This document shows, in pieces, positions 17,020 through 25,014 of a stretch of DNA of 34,425 nucleotides. Made by a program: the position numbers and the translations under genes. Each line of letters starts with the position of its first letter. The first letter of the stretch is position 1. Origin of the DNA: an uncultured Methylococcaceae bacterium (lineage in GTDB: Bacteria; Pseudomonadota; Gammaproteobacteria; Methylococcales; Methylomonadaceae); the NCBI GenBank assembly GCA_903945605.1, contig CAJAWH010000071.1, positions 1 through 34,425 of the forward strand, read 5' to 3'. The notes under the pieces are model-generated. The model had not been told where the DNA came from. It made no database searches and saw only the letters and a list, made by a program, of their open reading frames with translations.

Positions 17020-18183
17020 ATGAACATTCATGAGTATCAAGCCAAACAATTGTTCCGTCAGTTTGCCATACCTGTACCCGATGGACAGTATGCCGAGTCC
17101 GCTGAACAGGCCGGACAGGCGGCCCAAGCCTTAGGCGGTGACAGTTGGGTGGTTAAAGCCCAAGTCCATGCGGGGGGGCGGGGCAAGGCCGGTGGGGTCA
17201 AATTGGTTCGCAGCGTCGCTGAGGTGCGCGAAGCTAGCCAACAGTTGCTGGGTTCGCGGCTGGTGACGTTGCAAACCGATTCGGCTGGATTGCCTGTCAA
17301 TGGCTTGCTGGTCGAAACCACCTACCCTATCAAACGCGAACTTTATTTAAGCTTGGTGCTGGATCGTGCCAGCGAGCGGCTTATTTTCATTGCCTCAGCA
17401 GCCGGTGGTATGGACATAGAAAGTGTGGCCCATAGCAACCCTGAACAAATCATCACCGTGGCTACACACCCAGCCGCCGGGCTACAAGCTTACCAATGCC
17501 GACGGGTGGCCTACGCGTTGGGCTTGCAAGGTAGCCAGCTGCCCGCTTTAAGCGGCATTATGCACGGCTTGTACCAGTTATTTTTGGCCAAAGATGCCAG
17601 CCAAATTGAAATTAATCCGTTAATTGAAACCGATAGCGGCGCGTTGCTGGCCTTGGATGCCAAAATCAACTTTGATGACAACGCGGTGGCCTTGCACCCG
17701 GATATCCTCGCCCTGCAAGACCCCGCACAAGAAGATGCGCGGGAAAACGAGGCGCAGCAATTCGGGCTAAATTACATCACCTTGGACGGCAATATCGGCT
17801 GTATGGTCAATGGCGCAGGCTTGGCTATGGCAACAATGGATTTAGTCAAATTGAAAGGTGGCCTGCCTGCCAACTTCTTGGATGTCGGTGGCGGCACAAC
17901 CGTCGCTAAAGTGTGCGAGGCGTTCAAGCTGATTTTAGCCGATGGCACGGTCAAAGCCGTGCTGGTCAACATATTTGGCGGCATTGTCAAATGCGACGTG
18001 ATCGCCCAAGGCATATTGGAAGCCATCCAGCAAATCCATGTCACCGTACCTGTGGTGGTGCGGCTGGAAGGCACTAACGTGGAAGAGGGCCGGGCCTTGT
18101 TGAGCAATACCGGATTGAACCTCTATGCCGCCGATGACTTGGCACACGCGGCAGAACAAGTAGTCGCTCTGGCGGCGCAATAA
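17020..18183 (+). CDS. sucC: Succinate-CoA ligase [ADP-forming] beta subunit SucC
   Basis: The start MNIHEYQAKQLF at 17020 is chosen because the family begins there and GGAG lies nine bases before it; an upstream TTG at 16969 only adds unlike sequence. The 387-aa length is standard. ATP-grasp features are VVKAQVHAGGRGKAGGVKLV, ALDAKINFDDNA, and the C-terminal CoA-ligase part with GCMVNGAGLAMATMDLVKL, PANFLDVGGGTT and VNIFGGIVKCD. With SucD it interconverts succinyl-CoA and succinate with substrate-level phosphorylation in the TCA cycle. A malate-CoA ligase (MtkA) identity is possible in methylotrophs, but the sequence reads closer to SucC. Confidence 0.92.
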   Translation: MNIHEYQAKQLFRQFAIPVPDGQYAESAEQAGQAAQALGGDSWVVKAQVHAGGRGKAGGVKLVRSVAEVREASQQLLGSRLVTLQTDSAGLPVNGLLVETTYPIKRELYLSLVLDRASERLIFIASAAGGMDIESVAHSNPEQIITVATHPAAGLQAYQCRRVAYALGLQGSQLPALSGIMHGLYQLFLAKDASQIEINPLIETDSGALLALDAKINFDDNAVALHPDILALQDPAQEDARENEAQQFGLNYITLDGNIGCMVNGAGLAMATMDLVKLKGGLPANFLDVGGGTTVAKVCEAFKLILADGTVKAVLVNIFGGIVKCDVIAQGILEAIQQIHVTVPVVVRLEGTNVEEGRALLSNTGLNLYAADDLAHAAEQVVALAAQ

Positions 18184-18231
18184 CAACACGGTGTCCAACA
18201 CCCACCCCTTCACGGTTTTAAAAGGCATAAC

Positions 18232-19098
18232 ATGAGCATCCTAATCAATAAAGACACTAAAGTGATCTGCCAAGGCTTCACCGGCAAACAAGGCACTTTC
18301 CACTCGCAACAAGCCCTCGATTACGGCACACAATTGGTGGGCGGGGTCACACCGGAGCGTGGCGGCGAAAACCACTTGGGGCTACCCGTGTTCAACACCG
18401 TACAGGACGCAGTTGACCGCACCGGCGCCACCGCCAGTGTCATTTATGTACCACCGTTTTATGCCGCCGATGCCATTTTAGAAGCGATTGATGCAGGCAT
18501 AACACTGATCGTCTGCATCACCGAAGGCATCCCTACCTTGCAGATGATGCGTGTCAAAGCGGCAATGGCCAGCACGGGGGCGTTATTGATCGGCCCCAAT
18601 TGCCCCGGCATCATCACCCCAGGCGAATGTAAGATTGGCATTATGCCAGCAAAAATCCACTTGCCCGGCAGTATTGGCATTGTGTCCCGTTCTGGCACAT
18701 TAACCTACGAATCGGTACACCAAACCACCGCCCAAGGGCTAGGCCAAAGCACATGCGTGGGCATTGGCGGTGACCCAATTCACGGCATGAATTTTGTGGA
18801 TGTGTTAAGCCGCTTCGAGGCCGACGAACAAACTAAGGGTATTGTCATGGTCGGCGAGATTGGCGGCGGTGAAGAAGAAGATGCCGCCGATTACATCAAG
18901 GCTCATGTCAGCAAACCCGTGGTTGCTTATATTGCCGGACAAACCGCACCCGCCGGTAAGCGCATGGGCCATGCCGGGGCAATTGTCACCGGCGGCAAAG
19001 GCACAGCGGCGGGCAAAATTGCCGCATTAAAAGCAGCAGGGATAGAAGTGGTCAGCTCGCCGACTGATATTGGTGTGGCGATGATGGGGTGTTTTTAG
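18232..19098 (+). CDS. sucD: Succinate-CoA ligase alpha subunit SucD
   Basis: The 288-aa protein has the CoA-binding Rossmann start [19 protein letters not shown], then [10 protein letters not shown], the ligase core [20 protein letters not shown], and SRSGTLTYE. The phosphohistidine is His247 in [17 protein letters not shown], as in E. coli SucD. It forms the alpha2beta2 or alpha-beta enzyme with SucC, whose gene lies 48 bases upstream on the same strand. No terminator was recognised after the stop at 19098. Confidence 0.95.
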   Translation: MSILINKDTKVICQGFTGKQGTFHSQQALDYGTQLVGGVTPERGGENHLGLPVFNTVQDAVDRTGATASVIYVPPFYAADAILEAIDAGITLIVCITEGIPTLQMMRVKAAMASTGALLIGPNCPGIITPGECKIGIMPAKIHLPGSIGIVSRSGTLTYESVHQTTAQGLGQSTCVGIGGDPIHGMNFVDVLSRFEADEQTKGIVMVGEIGGGEEEDAADYIKAHVSKPVVAYIAGQTAPAGKRMGHAGAIVTGGKGTAAGKIAALKAAGIEVVSSPTDIGVAMMGCF

Positions 19099-19280
19099 AG
19101 GGGCATGTGGCAAACGGAGCGTTATAAGCAACAAAAGACCTATGCTGCCTTCACGCTCCATTGGCACTTCAGGGCAGGATAAAGCCATTGATGATGTGAC
19201 AAAGTCCATAGAGGAAAAACCAATTGCAAATTACAGCTTAATCCTGCCATTTTTGCTTAAAACTACCTCAGCAGACACTT

Positions 19281-20054
19281 TTAAAATCCCCCTACCCACT
19301 CCCGCAAAACATCAACCGCCCACGCCCCATCATCCACAGTCAAATCATGCCCCGCCCAAGGGTGGGTTTTTAAGGGTAGCTGCCATTTTTTGGCAATCGC
19401 AACAGAACATTGTGGTGACACCAAGCGGTCGCCTTGGGCATTAATCAACAATACGGGTAGGCCAGGTTTGTTGTTGCTAGGTCGGTAACTGGCTGCCGCC
19501 AGCATTTGCCGGTAGGCGGTTTGCGGGCTTATGGGGCGTTGCTGGTGGATGGCGGCCCATTGCTCGGCAATCAAGCCGTCACGTTCGCGGTTGTTGTTCA
19601 CCAGTTGCAATATTTTCTTTTCGCGTTGATAAATATCCCGTTCCCGTAAAATGGCGACAATTTGCCCATAGCTTTGCCAGCGTAAACGCTGGTAGAACGG
19701 GCTGAGCCCGGCAAAGCTGGTGCTGATCAGCACCGCGCCGCTGCAATCTTGTGGGTAGCGTTGTAGCCATTCCCATGCCACCATAGCACCCAGCGACAAG
19801 GCAAAAAATGTCACCGGCTGTTCTAATAAGCCTTGCCTATATGCTTGCTGGCGGACAAATTCGCACAGCTCGCCAATGCTGGCAGGGCTGGCCTGTTGGT
19901 GATGTTCGCCTGTGCCGGGCAATGCTACCGTTGTGATTCGCGCATGGGGGAATGCGGCCTGTAATGTGCCGGTAAAATCGCCCCAGTGTGCCGGTTCGCG
20001 TGCCAGTCCACGCAATAACAGCCAGTTTCGCCCTAATGTCAGCTTATTGTCCAT
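19281..20054 (-). CDS. Alpha/beta hydrolase
   Basis: The 257-aa protein has an alpha/beta-hydrolase catalytic triad in order: Ser87 in the nucleophile elbow FALSLGAM, Asp209 in INAQGDRLV, and His236 in WAGHDLTVDDG. LRGLAREPAHWGDF supplies the oxyanion region. The substrate cannot be read; it resembles BioH/carboxylesterase-like cytosolic enzymes. Its ATG at 20054 overlaps the end of the upstream M14 carboxypeptidase by 11 bases, so the two are likely co-translated. Confidence 0.82.
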   Translation of the reverse strand: MDNKLTLGRNWLLLRGLAREPAHWGDFTGTLQAAFPHARITTVALPGTGEHHQQASPASIGELCEFVRQQAYRQGLLEQPVTFFALSLGAMVAWEWLQRYPQDCSGAVLISTSFAGLSPFYQRLRWQSYGQIVAILRERDIYQREKKILQLVNNNRERDGLIAEQWAAIHQQRPISPQTAYRQMLAAASYRPSNNKPGLPVLLINAQGDRLVSPQCSVAIAKKWQLPLKTHPWAGHDLTVDDGAWAVDVLREWVGGF

Positions 20055-21060
20055 ACCATAACCCCATCGCTTGCTGATGATGCACCGCTTTTTGTTGGCT
20101 GTCTAAGTTAGCCCAGTCTTTAGGATATAACAAGCTGCGGTGTAAAAAATCGAACAGCATAAAATGTCGCCGGAACACGCGCTGTTGGCGATGCGGCAAT
20201 AGCGGGTGGAACAGGCCGTAGCGTGAAAACAAGTGGGTGGGGTTTTTTCTTAGCCAGAGCCAAGAACCCATTTCCAGTGTCAGGGGCAAAAATACTTTTT
20301 CATTGCCAAAGCGTCCGGTAAAGTTATCGAGCAAATGATCCCACAAATCGCCGTTAATGACGTATTCTTGACACATGGGTTCTATGCGGTAAACGTGGTA
20401 GCGGTAACAGCGGTCGAAGCGCTGTTTTAAGGCCATTGCTTCGGCAATATACGGGCATGGGGTTTTGCGGGAAGCATAAGGGAACCACAAGCGGTCGCGG
20501 ATGCCAAAGCCGGAATGCAGGTCAAGGGCAATGGAGACGGGAGCGGGGAACAGCTGTGCTTCAATCAGCTTGCATAGTGCCTGCGATTCTTTTTCCATTT
20601 CGCTATGGTTGCCACGATACCACGGCAAATGTTGGCTAATCCGTTGCCCGCTATACAGCTTGGTGGCCCCCTCCCCTTCCACGGGTGAGTTACGCATTAA
20701 ATCAACGCCATTGCCATTGGAGCGCGTACCTAGATAGACACCCACAGGGTTGACTATCGGCACGAACACCAGCCGGGATTTTTCAAGGCGGGCGGACAGC
20801 TCTTCATCCCAGTCCAACAAATGCGCCAGTGTTTGCAAGTAAGACAGAATGACTTCCGAGCCGATTTTCTCCAAGCCATGCACGCCACCAATAAAGGCCA
20901 GCACCGGCACATCGGGGGCTTGGCAACCCAGCGTCAGGCAATGGATAGGGAAGGAGCAGCCTTTGTAGTGGATATGTTCGATAATGTGGGTGTGGGCGCG
21001 GCTACCGAACAGCTCAACCACCGCTTCAAATTGTTCAAGCTCTTTAAATTTATTGTTCAT
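20044..21060 (-). CDS. M14-family zinc carboxypeptidase-like protein
   Basis: With the start at 21060 (MNNKFKELEQ) the protein is 338 aa. A slightly longer start at 21078 (MKNSAIMNN) is also possible. A further extension to 21237 would enter the divergent mutY and is rejected. The zinc ligands fit M14: His61 and Glu64 (GGVHGLEKIGSE), His182 (ALDLHSGFG), and the catalytic Glu263 in LTLEMGSW. NPVGVYLGTRSNGNGVDLMRN is the substrate-carboxylate block. Enzymes like this remove C-terminal residues from peptides, or act on cell-wall peptides or glutamyl groups. No signal peptide is seen, so it is probably cytosolic. Confidence 0.8.
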   Translation of the reverse strand: MNNKFKELEQFEAVVELFGSRAHTHIIEHIHYKGCSFPIHCLTLGCQAPDVPVLAFIGGVHGLEKIGSEVILSYLQTLAHLLDWDEELSARLEKSRLVFVPIVNPVGVYLGTRSNGNGVDLMRNSPVEGEGATKLYSGQRISQHLPWYRGNHSEMEKESQALCKLIEAQLFPAPVSIALDLHSGFGIRDRLWFPYASRKTPCPYIAEAMALKQRFDRCYRYHVYRIEPMCQEYVINGDLWDHLLDNFTGRFGNEKVFLPLTLEMGSWLWLRKNPTHLFSRYGLFHPLLPHRQQRVFRRHFMLFDFLHRSLLYPKDWANLDSQQKAVHHQQAMGLWYGQ

Positions 21061-21167
21061 AATGGCACTATTCTTCATAACAAGGGCTATTTGTCCGCAT
21101 GTGCCAACACATCCTCTTTGGCAAAAAAGCCAGCATTCCTGGCCACTGTTTTCTGACTCACAAAGCG

Positions 21168-22223
21168 ATGGACGCAACCAATTTTCAACATAATTTACTG
21201 GCTTGGTTTGACCGCTATGGCAGAAAAAACCTGCCATGGCAAAACCCTGTCACGCCGTATCGCGTGTGGCTGTCGGAAACTATGCTACAGCAAACCCAAG
21301 TGACAACGGTCATCCCTTATTTTAACGCCTTCGTGGCACGCTTTCCTGACCTGCCCAGTCTGGCGCAAGCACCTGTTGACGAAGTGCTGCAATATTGGGC
21401 GGGGCTGGGTTATTACGCCCGCGCCCGTAATTTGCACAAAGCCGCGCAACTGATGATGGCACAAGGTGGCTTTCCTGATTCCTTGGCGGCGTTGACAGCT
21501 TTGCCGGGCATTGGCTTGTCAACGGCGGGGGCTATCCTGAGCATTGCTTTCAACAACAGCCATCCTATTTTGGATGGTAATGTCAAACGGGTGCTAAGCC
21601 GTCATCAGGCCATTGCCGGTTGGCCTGGCAGCAGCCAGACCAGCAAACAATTATGGGCGGTGAGCGCCTGCTTTACCCCATCCAACCGTGTCGCCGACTA
21701 CACCCAAGCCATTATGGATTTGGGGGCCACCCTGTGTACGCGGAGCAAACCAAACTGTCCGGCGTGCCCGTTGCAGGGCAGTTGCCAAGCGTGGTTGTTA
21801 GGGCGGGTCAGTGAGTACCCCTCGCCCAAGCCAGCCAAGGCCATTCCTAGCAGACAGATTACTTTTTTAATGTTACGTAATTCTTTAAATGCAGTGTTGT
21901 TGGAAAAAAGACCGCCAGTTGGTATATGGGGGGGCTTATGGAGTTTGCCAGAATTTGCTGATGCCGATGCTGCTATGGCATGGTGCACAGGGCAGCACAT
22001 TACCATCAGTCAACAGCGGTTATTGCCCGGCAAGCGCCATACTTTTTCGCATTTCCATTTGGACTACACTACATTGTTGGTCGACGCACAAAACCTTACA
22101 GATAATGTGATGGATGCTCAGCAAATGCTCTGGTATAACATCGGTCTCGGTAAAGGGCTGGCGTTGGCTGCACCCATTACGCAACTGTTACAACACATTA
22201 ATGACGAGGATGACCATGACTAG
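21168..22223 (+). CDS. mutY: A/G-specific adenine DNA glycosylase MutY
   Basis: I start at 21168 (MDATNFQHNLLAWFDRYGRK, 351 aa); an upstream in-frame start at 21099 adds 23 residues unlike the family. Features are the catalytic Glu37 in VWLSETMLQQTQV, the helix-hairpin-helix ALPGIGLSTAGAI, Asp136 in ILDGNVKRVLSR, and the [4Fe-4S] ligands Cys190, 197, 200 and 206 in C-x6-C-x2-C-x5-C. The C-terminal part (LEKRPPVGIWGGLWSLPEF) is the Nudix-like 8-oxoG reader. MutY removes A paired with 8-oxoG in DNA repair. Its last eight bases overlap yggX, a classic gammaproteobacterial pair. Confidence 0.96.
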   Translation: MDATNFQHNLLAWFDRYGRKNLPWQNPVTPYRVWLSETMLQQTQVTTVIPYFNAFVARFPDLPSLAQAPVDEVLQYWAGLGYYARARNLHKAAQLMMAQGGFPDSLAALTALPGIGLSTAGAILSIAFNNSHPILDGNVKRVLSRHQAIAGWPGSSQTSKQLWAVSACFTPSNRVADYTQAIMDLGATLCTRSKPNCPACPLQGSCQAWLLGRVSEYPSPKPAKAIPSRQITFLMLRNSLNAVLLEKRPPVGIWGGLWSLPEFADADAAMAWCTGQHITISQQRLLPGKRHTFSHFHLDYTTLLVDAQNLTDNVMDAQQMLWYNIGLGKGLALAAPITQLLQHINDEDDHD

Positions 22224-22488
22224 GCTAGTGAATTGTGTGAAACTGGGGATTGCTGCAGAAGGTTTGGAAGAGCCGCCGTTCCCCGGCGAAAAAGGCGTGG
22301 AAATTTTTGAAAAGGTGTCCAAACAAGCTTGGCAAAGCTGGTTAGGCAAACAAACCATGTTGATTAATGAGTATAAATTGACCAGCTTTGACCCAAAAGC
22401 ACGGGCATTTTTGGCTGATGAGCGGCATAAGTTTTTGTTTGAAGGCAACGACGTGATGCCTGAGGGTTATGTGCCGCCAAAGGCTTAA
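22216..22488 (+). CDS. yggX: Fe(2+)-trafficking protein YggX
   Basis: The start at 22216 (MTRLVNCVKLGIAAEG) is the family start; an earlier in-frame start inside mutY is rejected. The 90-aa length and blocks LNEY/INEYKLTSFDPKARAFL and FLFEGND match YggX/COG2924. The family protects iron-sulfur clusters and supplies iron under oxidative stress. The gene overlaps mutY by eight bases, so both belong to one operon; the MutY cluster makes the link sensible. It is convergent with the lipocalin gene, with 30 bases between the stops. Confidence 0.95.
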   Translation: MTRLVNCVKLGIAAEGLEEPPFPGEKGVEIFEKVSKQAWQSWLGKQTMLINEYKLTSFDPKARAFLADERHKFLFEGNDVMPEGYVPPKA

Positions 22489-22518
22489 ACGGCTTGGTTG
22501 CCGGTAGGCATGGCGCGC

Positions 22519-23055
22519 TTAATCTTGCTTGACAAAAATCAGCTTGTCGGTGGCGAAACCTTGCTGTTGTGCTTGTGCCAGCAAACTGTCCAAAATATCT
22601 TGCGGCAAAGTTTTGCTGCGTGACAGTATCCAGAAATAGCTCTTGTCAGAACCGGTCAGCATGACATAACGGTAATTTTGTTTATCCAAGGCGATGATGT
22701 GGTATCCGCCATAGAACGGGCCAAAAAATGACACTTTTAAGCTGCCTTTGTCTGGTGCACCCACAAAAAGTGCATGGCCTTCGGCTTTTTCCCATTCACC
22801 GGAAGCAGATGCCCAGCCTTGGTTGAGCACATCAAGCCCGCCATCATTGCTTAAGGTGTAAGTGGCAGAAACTTTCTCCAGCCCTTGCTCAAAACGGTTG
22901 TCCAAGCGGGCGATTTCATACCATGTGCCCGTGTAACGGTTGGCATCAAAACAATCCACCACTTGCACCCCTTCCGGCGCTTCGTAGGCACAAGCGGTCA
23001 ATAGTGCGCCGGTGGTGAGCCAAGCGGCTAGCCGTTTATAGATGCTGAAATTCAT
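22519..23055 (-). CDS. blc: Outer-membrane lipocalin Blc
   Basis: The 178-aa protein has a lipoprotein signal peptide with LLTAC (lipidated Cys22). The lipocalin motif YTGTWYEIARLDNRFEQG follows, then YVMLTGSDKSYFWILSRSK. These are hallmarks of bacterial Blc, which binds lysophospholipids or fatty acids in the outer membrane. The gene is 15 bases downstream of a four-helix membrane protein gene on the same strand, so they are probably one transcript. Confidence 0.93.
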   Translation of the reverse strand: MNFSIYKRLAAWLTTGALLTACAYEAPEGVQVVDCFDANRYTGTWYEIARLDNRFEQGLEKVSATYTLSNDGGLDVLNQGWASASGEWEKAEGHALFVGAPDKGSLKVSFFGPFYGGYHIIALDKQNYRYVMLTGSDKSYFWILSRSKTLPQDILDSLLAQAQQQGFATDKLIFVKQD

Positions 23056-23070
23056 AATGCCTCGCCCTGA

Positions 23071-23511
23071 TTAGGTGTGTGCATTGCCAGAAGGCGTTTC
23101 GACCCTTGGCAGCGGGTTGGCAGGTACAAAAAAGCCAAACACAATATGCGATAGGCCAGTATAAAGAAAAAACGGGTATAACTGTGTGTCAATAGCAATG
23201 CTGTTGATTTCGCCATAAAACTCCAATGAACCCACCATCAGGATCAGGAAAAAACCAACCGCCACCATCAGCGGATGGTTTTTGGTGTACAGGCTATAAC
23301 CGACAACCACAGCTTCTGTGACCGCCAAATAGACCATCATCATTTGTAGGTTGTTGTCGAGTGCGCCATACAGTTCTTGGTTAAATTCGAATATTGAACC
23401 ATCCATCACGGACAACAGGCAACCGCCCATCAGAACAATAACGGCAATATAAAAGTTTGCCACGATGGCATACCTGACACCAGCCATAATTTTTAAAGCA
23501 GTAATTTTCAT
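23071..23511 (-). CDS. Small four-helix membrane protein, function unknown
   Basis: The 146-aa protein has about four hydrophobic segments (residues about 12-32, 55-75, 82-98, 115-130) and short loops; it ends in a polar tail. It has the size of small inner-membrane proteins near Blc-type lipocalins. I do not recognise a family. Blc lies 15 bases downstream. Upstream is a terminator-like hairpin and a candidate promoter, suggesting regulated expression. Confidence 0.6.
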   Translation of the reverse strand: MKITALKIMAGVRYAIVANFYIAVIVLMGGCLLSVMDGSIFEFNQELYGALDNNLQMMMVYLAVTEAVVVGYSLYTKNHPLMVAVGFFLILMVGSLEFYGEINSIAIDTQLYPFFLYTGLSHIVFGFFVPANPLPRVETPSGNAHT

Positions 23512-23534
23512 TTTAACCGGCCCTATCCAAAGAT

Positions 23535-23572
23535 AAAAAAAATCCCTCCCCTAAGTAAAGCGCGAGAGGGAT
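23535..23572 (-). terminator. Rho-independent terminator-like hairpin upstream of a gene
   Basis: The stem is ATCCCTC/GAGGGAT with a 17-base loop, followed by seven T's on the minus strand (23541-23535). It precedes the gene at 23511 by only 23 bases, so it is placed as a leader terminator or the end of a small RNA. On the plus strand no T-run follows. Confidence 0.55.
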
Positions 23573-23677
23573 CTATAGAGGAGGACTGTCTTGCTTGGCA
23601 CATCCTTATAGCCAAGACACTTCCACAAAGTATGATGAAGTCTGAAACCATTTGAAAAAGAAACAATCAATCTGGTT
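23535..23677 (-). ncRNA. Candidate small RNA or transcription attenuator
   Basis: On the minus strand, a TTGACA box (23712-23707) is separated by 17 bases from TAAGTT (23689-23684), a good promoter. About 140 bases later is a 7-bp hairpin (ATCCCTC 23542-23548 paired with GAGGGAT 23566-23572) followed by seven T's. Between them lies a stem-loop at 23587-23619 (GCCAAGACA paired with TGTC and TTGGC, with a four-base bulge). The unit either makes a short RNA, or is a leader terminator that controls the membrane-protein/lipocalin operon starting at 23511. No good ribosome binding site is seen. Confidence 0.45.
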
Positions 23678-23683
23678 AAAACG

Positions 23684-23712
23684 AACTTACCCGCCGGATA
23701 GGGCATTGTCAA
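23684..23712 (-). promoter_or_regulatory. Sigma-70-like promoter for the candidate RNA
   Basis: TTGACA at 23712-23707 is a perfect -35. The spacer is 17 bases and the -10 is TAAGTT at 23689-23684 (three of six matches to TATAAT). The predicted start is about 23677. Confidence 0.45.
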
Positions 23713-23867
23713 TACAGGGCTGAACAAAACTTGTACAGTGCGCCAACATCGGTATGATTGCCGGTGGCTGATGATCGAATGACCCCGCACTATTGTTTAC
23801 TGACAAATTATTGTTATATTGGATTGTAAAAGCTAATTTAACGGACAACTTTGTTGGGCGGATCGTT

Positions 23868-24773
23868 ATGAACATATTGATTACTGGCGGCAGCGGCTTT
23901 TTGGGGCTAGCACTGGGCAAACGTCTTATGGCGCAAGGACACACCCTAACCGTTTTGACCCGTCATGCGGCAAACACACTTGCGAAATTAGAGGGTTCAA
24001 TAACTACATTGGACAGTTTGGCGCAAATCACCCCGGCTGACCACTTTGATGCCGTCATTAATTTGGCGGGGGAAGCCATTTTTGCCTCGCGTTGGACACC
24101 TGCCCGCAAGCAACTGCTGCGCGATAGCCGCATCGATCTGACCGGGCAACTGGTCAGTGCGATTGAACGTATGGCAGTAAAACCAGAAGTATTGATAAGC
24201 GGCTCCGCCATTGGCGTGTATGGCAATGGTGGCGATACCCTGCTAACGGAACAGTCCGCTTTTCGCCAAGGCGATTTTTCCCAGCAGTTGTGTGCCGATT
24301 GGGAAGCAGAGGCGCTTGCCGCTGAAAACCTAGGGGTACGTGTGTGCCGGGTACGCACGGGGCTGGTGTTGGCTGCCGATGGCGGTTTATTGCAACGGAT
24401 GCTGCCGGCCTTTCGGCTGGGCATGGGCGGTCGCCTTGGCAACGGCAAGCAGTGGATGTCATGGATACACCGTGATGACTGGCTCGCTATGGTGGAGCGT
24501 ATGCTGACAGACCGCACGCTAAGTGGTGCTTATAACGCCACCGCACCCTATCCGGTCACCAACAGCGAGTTTACCCATACGTTAGCCAGCACCTTGAACC
24601 GTCCGGCCTTACTGCCTGTCTCGGCGTGGCTGTTGGAAAAAATGCTAGGGGAAATGTCATTACTGGTATTGGGTAGCCAGCGGGTATTGCCGGAACGCTG
24701 GCAAGCCAACGGCTTTGGCTTCGCCTATCCAAGTCTACAAGAAGCCCTGGCGGCTTGTTTAACGGGACATTAG
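23868..24773 (+). CDS. TIGR01777-type NAD-binding epimerase (YfcH-like)
   Basis: The start at 23868 (MNILITGGSGFLGLALGKRL) places the Rossmann GGSGFLG at residues 7-13. An earlier start at 23793 would add 25 AT-rich-coded residues. Family blocks are INLAGEAIFASRWTPARKQLL, RIDLTGQLVSAIE, SGSAIGVYGNGGDTLLTE and a long QWMSWIHRDDW followed by AYNATAPYPVTNSEFTHTLA. The 301-aa length is typical. These cytosolic short-chain dehydrogenase-like proteins have unknown substrates. It is five bases upstream of a small Trp-rich gene. Confidence 0.9.
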   Translation: MNILITGGSGFLGLALGKRLMAQGHTLTVLTRHAANTLAKLEGSITTLDSLAQITPADHFDAVINLAGEAIFASRWTPARKQLLRDSRIDLTGQLVSAIERMAVKPEVLISGSAIGVYGNGGDTLLTEQSAFRQGDFSQQLCADWEAEALAAENLGVRVCRVRTGLVLAADGGLLQRMLPAFRLGMGGRLGNGKQWMSWIHRDDWLAMVERMLTDRTLSGAYNATAPYPVTNSEFTHTLASTLNRPALLPVSAWLLEKMLGEMSLLVLGSQRVLPERWQANGFGFAYPSLQEALAACLTGH

Positions 24774-24777
24774 GGCC

Positions 24778-25011
24778 GTGCGCCAGCCACTTGCCAAGCG
24801 CCCCTTGAATGCTGAAAAACTGCTGTTAAGCAAATGGACAGCAGTGACGCCGCGTAATAAGGAAAAGCATTTTTTGGTCACACAACTGCTTAGGGATGAG
24901 GCCGGGCACGTGGTGGGCTGCCTGCTTGAAGCGGTATTGAGCAAGAACGAATACCCGTTGGATTGGCGAATACTAAAAGACACTGGGCAATGGTTACAGG
25001 GGTGGCATTGA
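24778..25011 (+). CDS. TIGR02450-like small Trp-rich protein
   Basis: This is a 77-aa protein with a GTG start. The sequence LLLSKWTAVTPRNKEKHFLV, then LLEAVLSKNEYPLDW, then LKDTGQWLQGW matches the TIGR02450 pattern: a conserved W-T-A-V-x-P-x-x-K-E-K-H-F core and repeated W at the end. Function is unknown. The epimerase stop is five bases upstream, so the two are probably one transcript. It converges with the NERD helicase, three bases away. Confidence 0.8.
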   Translation: MRQPLAKRPLNAEKLLLSKWTAVTPRNKEKHFLVTQLLRDEAGHVVGCLLEAVLSKNEYPLDWRILKDTGQWLQGWH

Positions 25012-25014
25012 TAA

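Noticed and set aside
17020-19098. Malate-CoA ligase (mtkAB) instead of sucCD
   Set aside because: The sequence blocks agree better with SucC/SucD, and no serine-cycle genes are near. The alternative remains possible.
23551-23790. Minus-strand 79-codon frame
   Set aside because: No ribosome binding site or family pattern. It spans the predicted promoter, hairpin and terminator.
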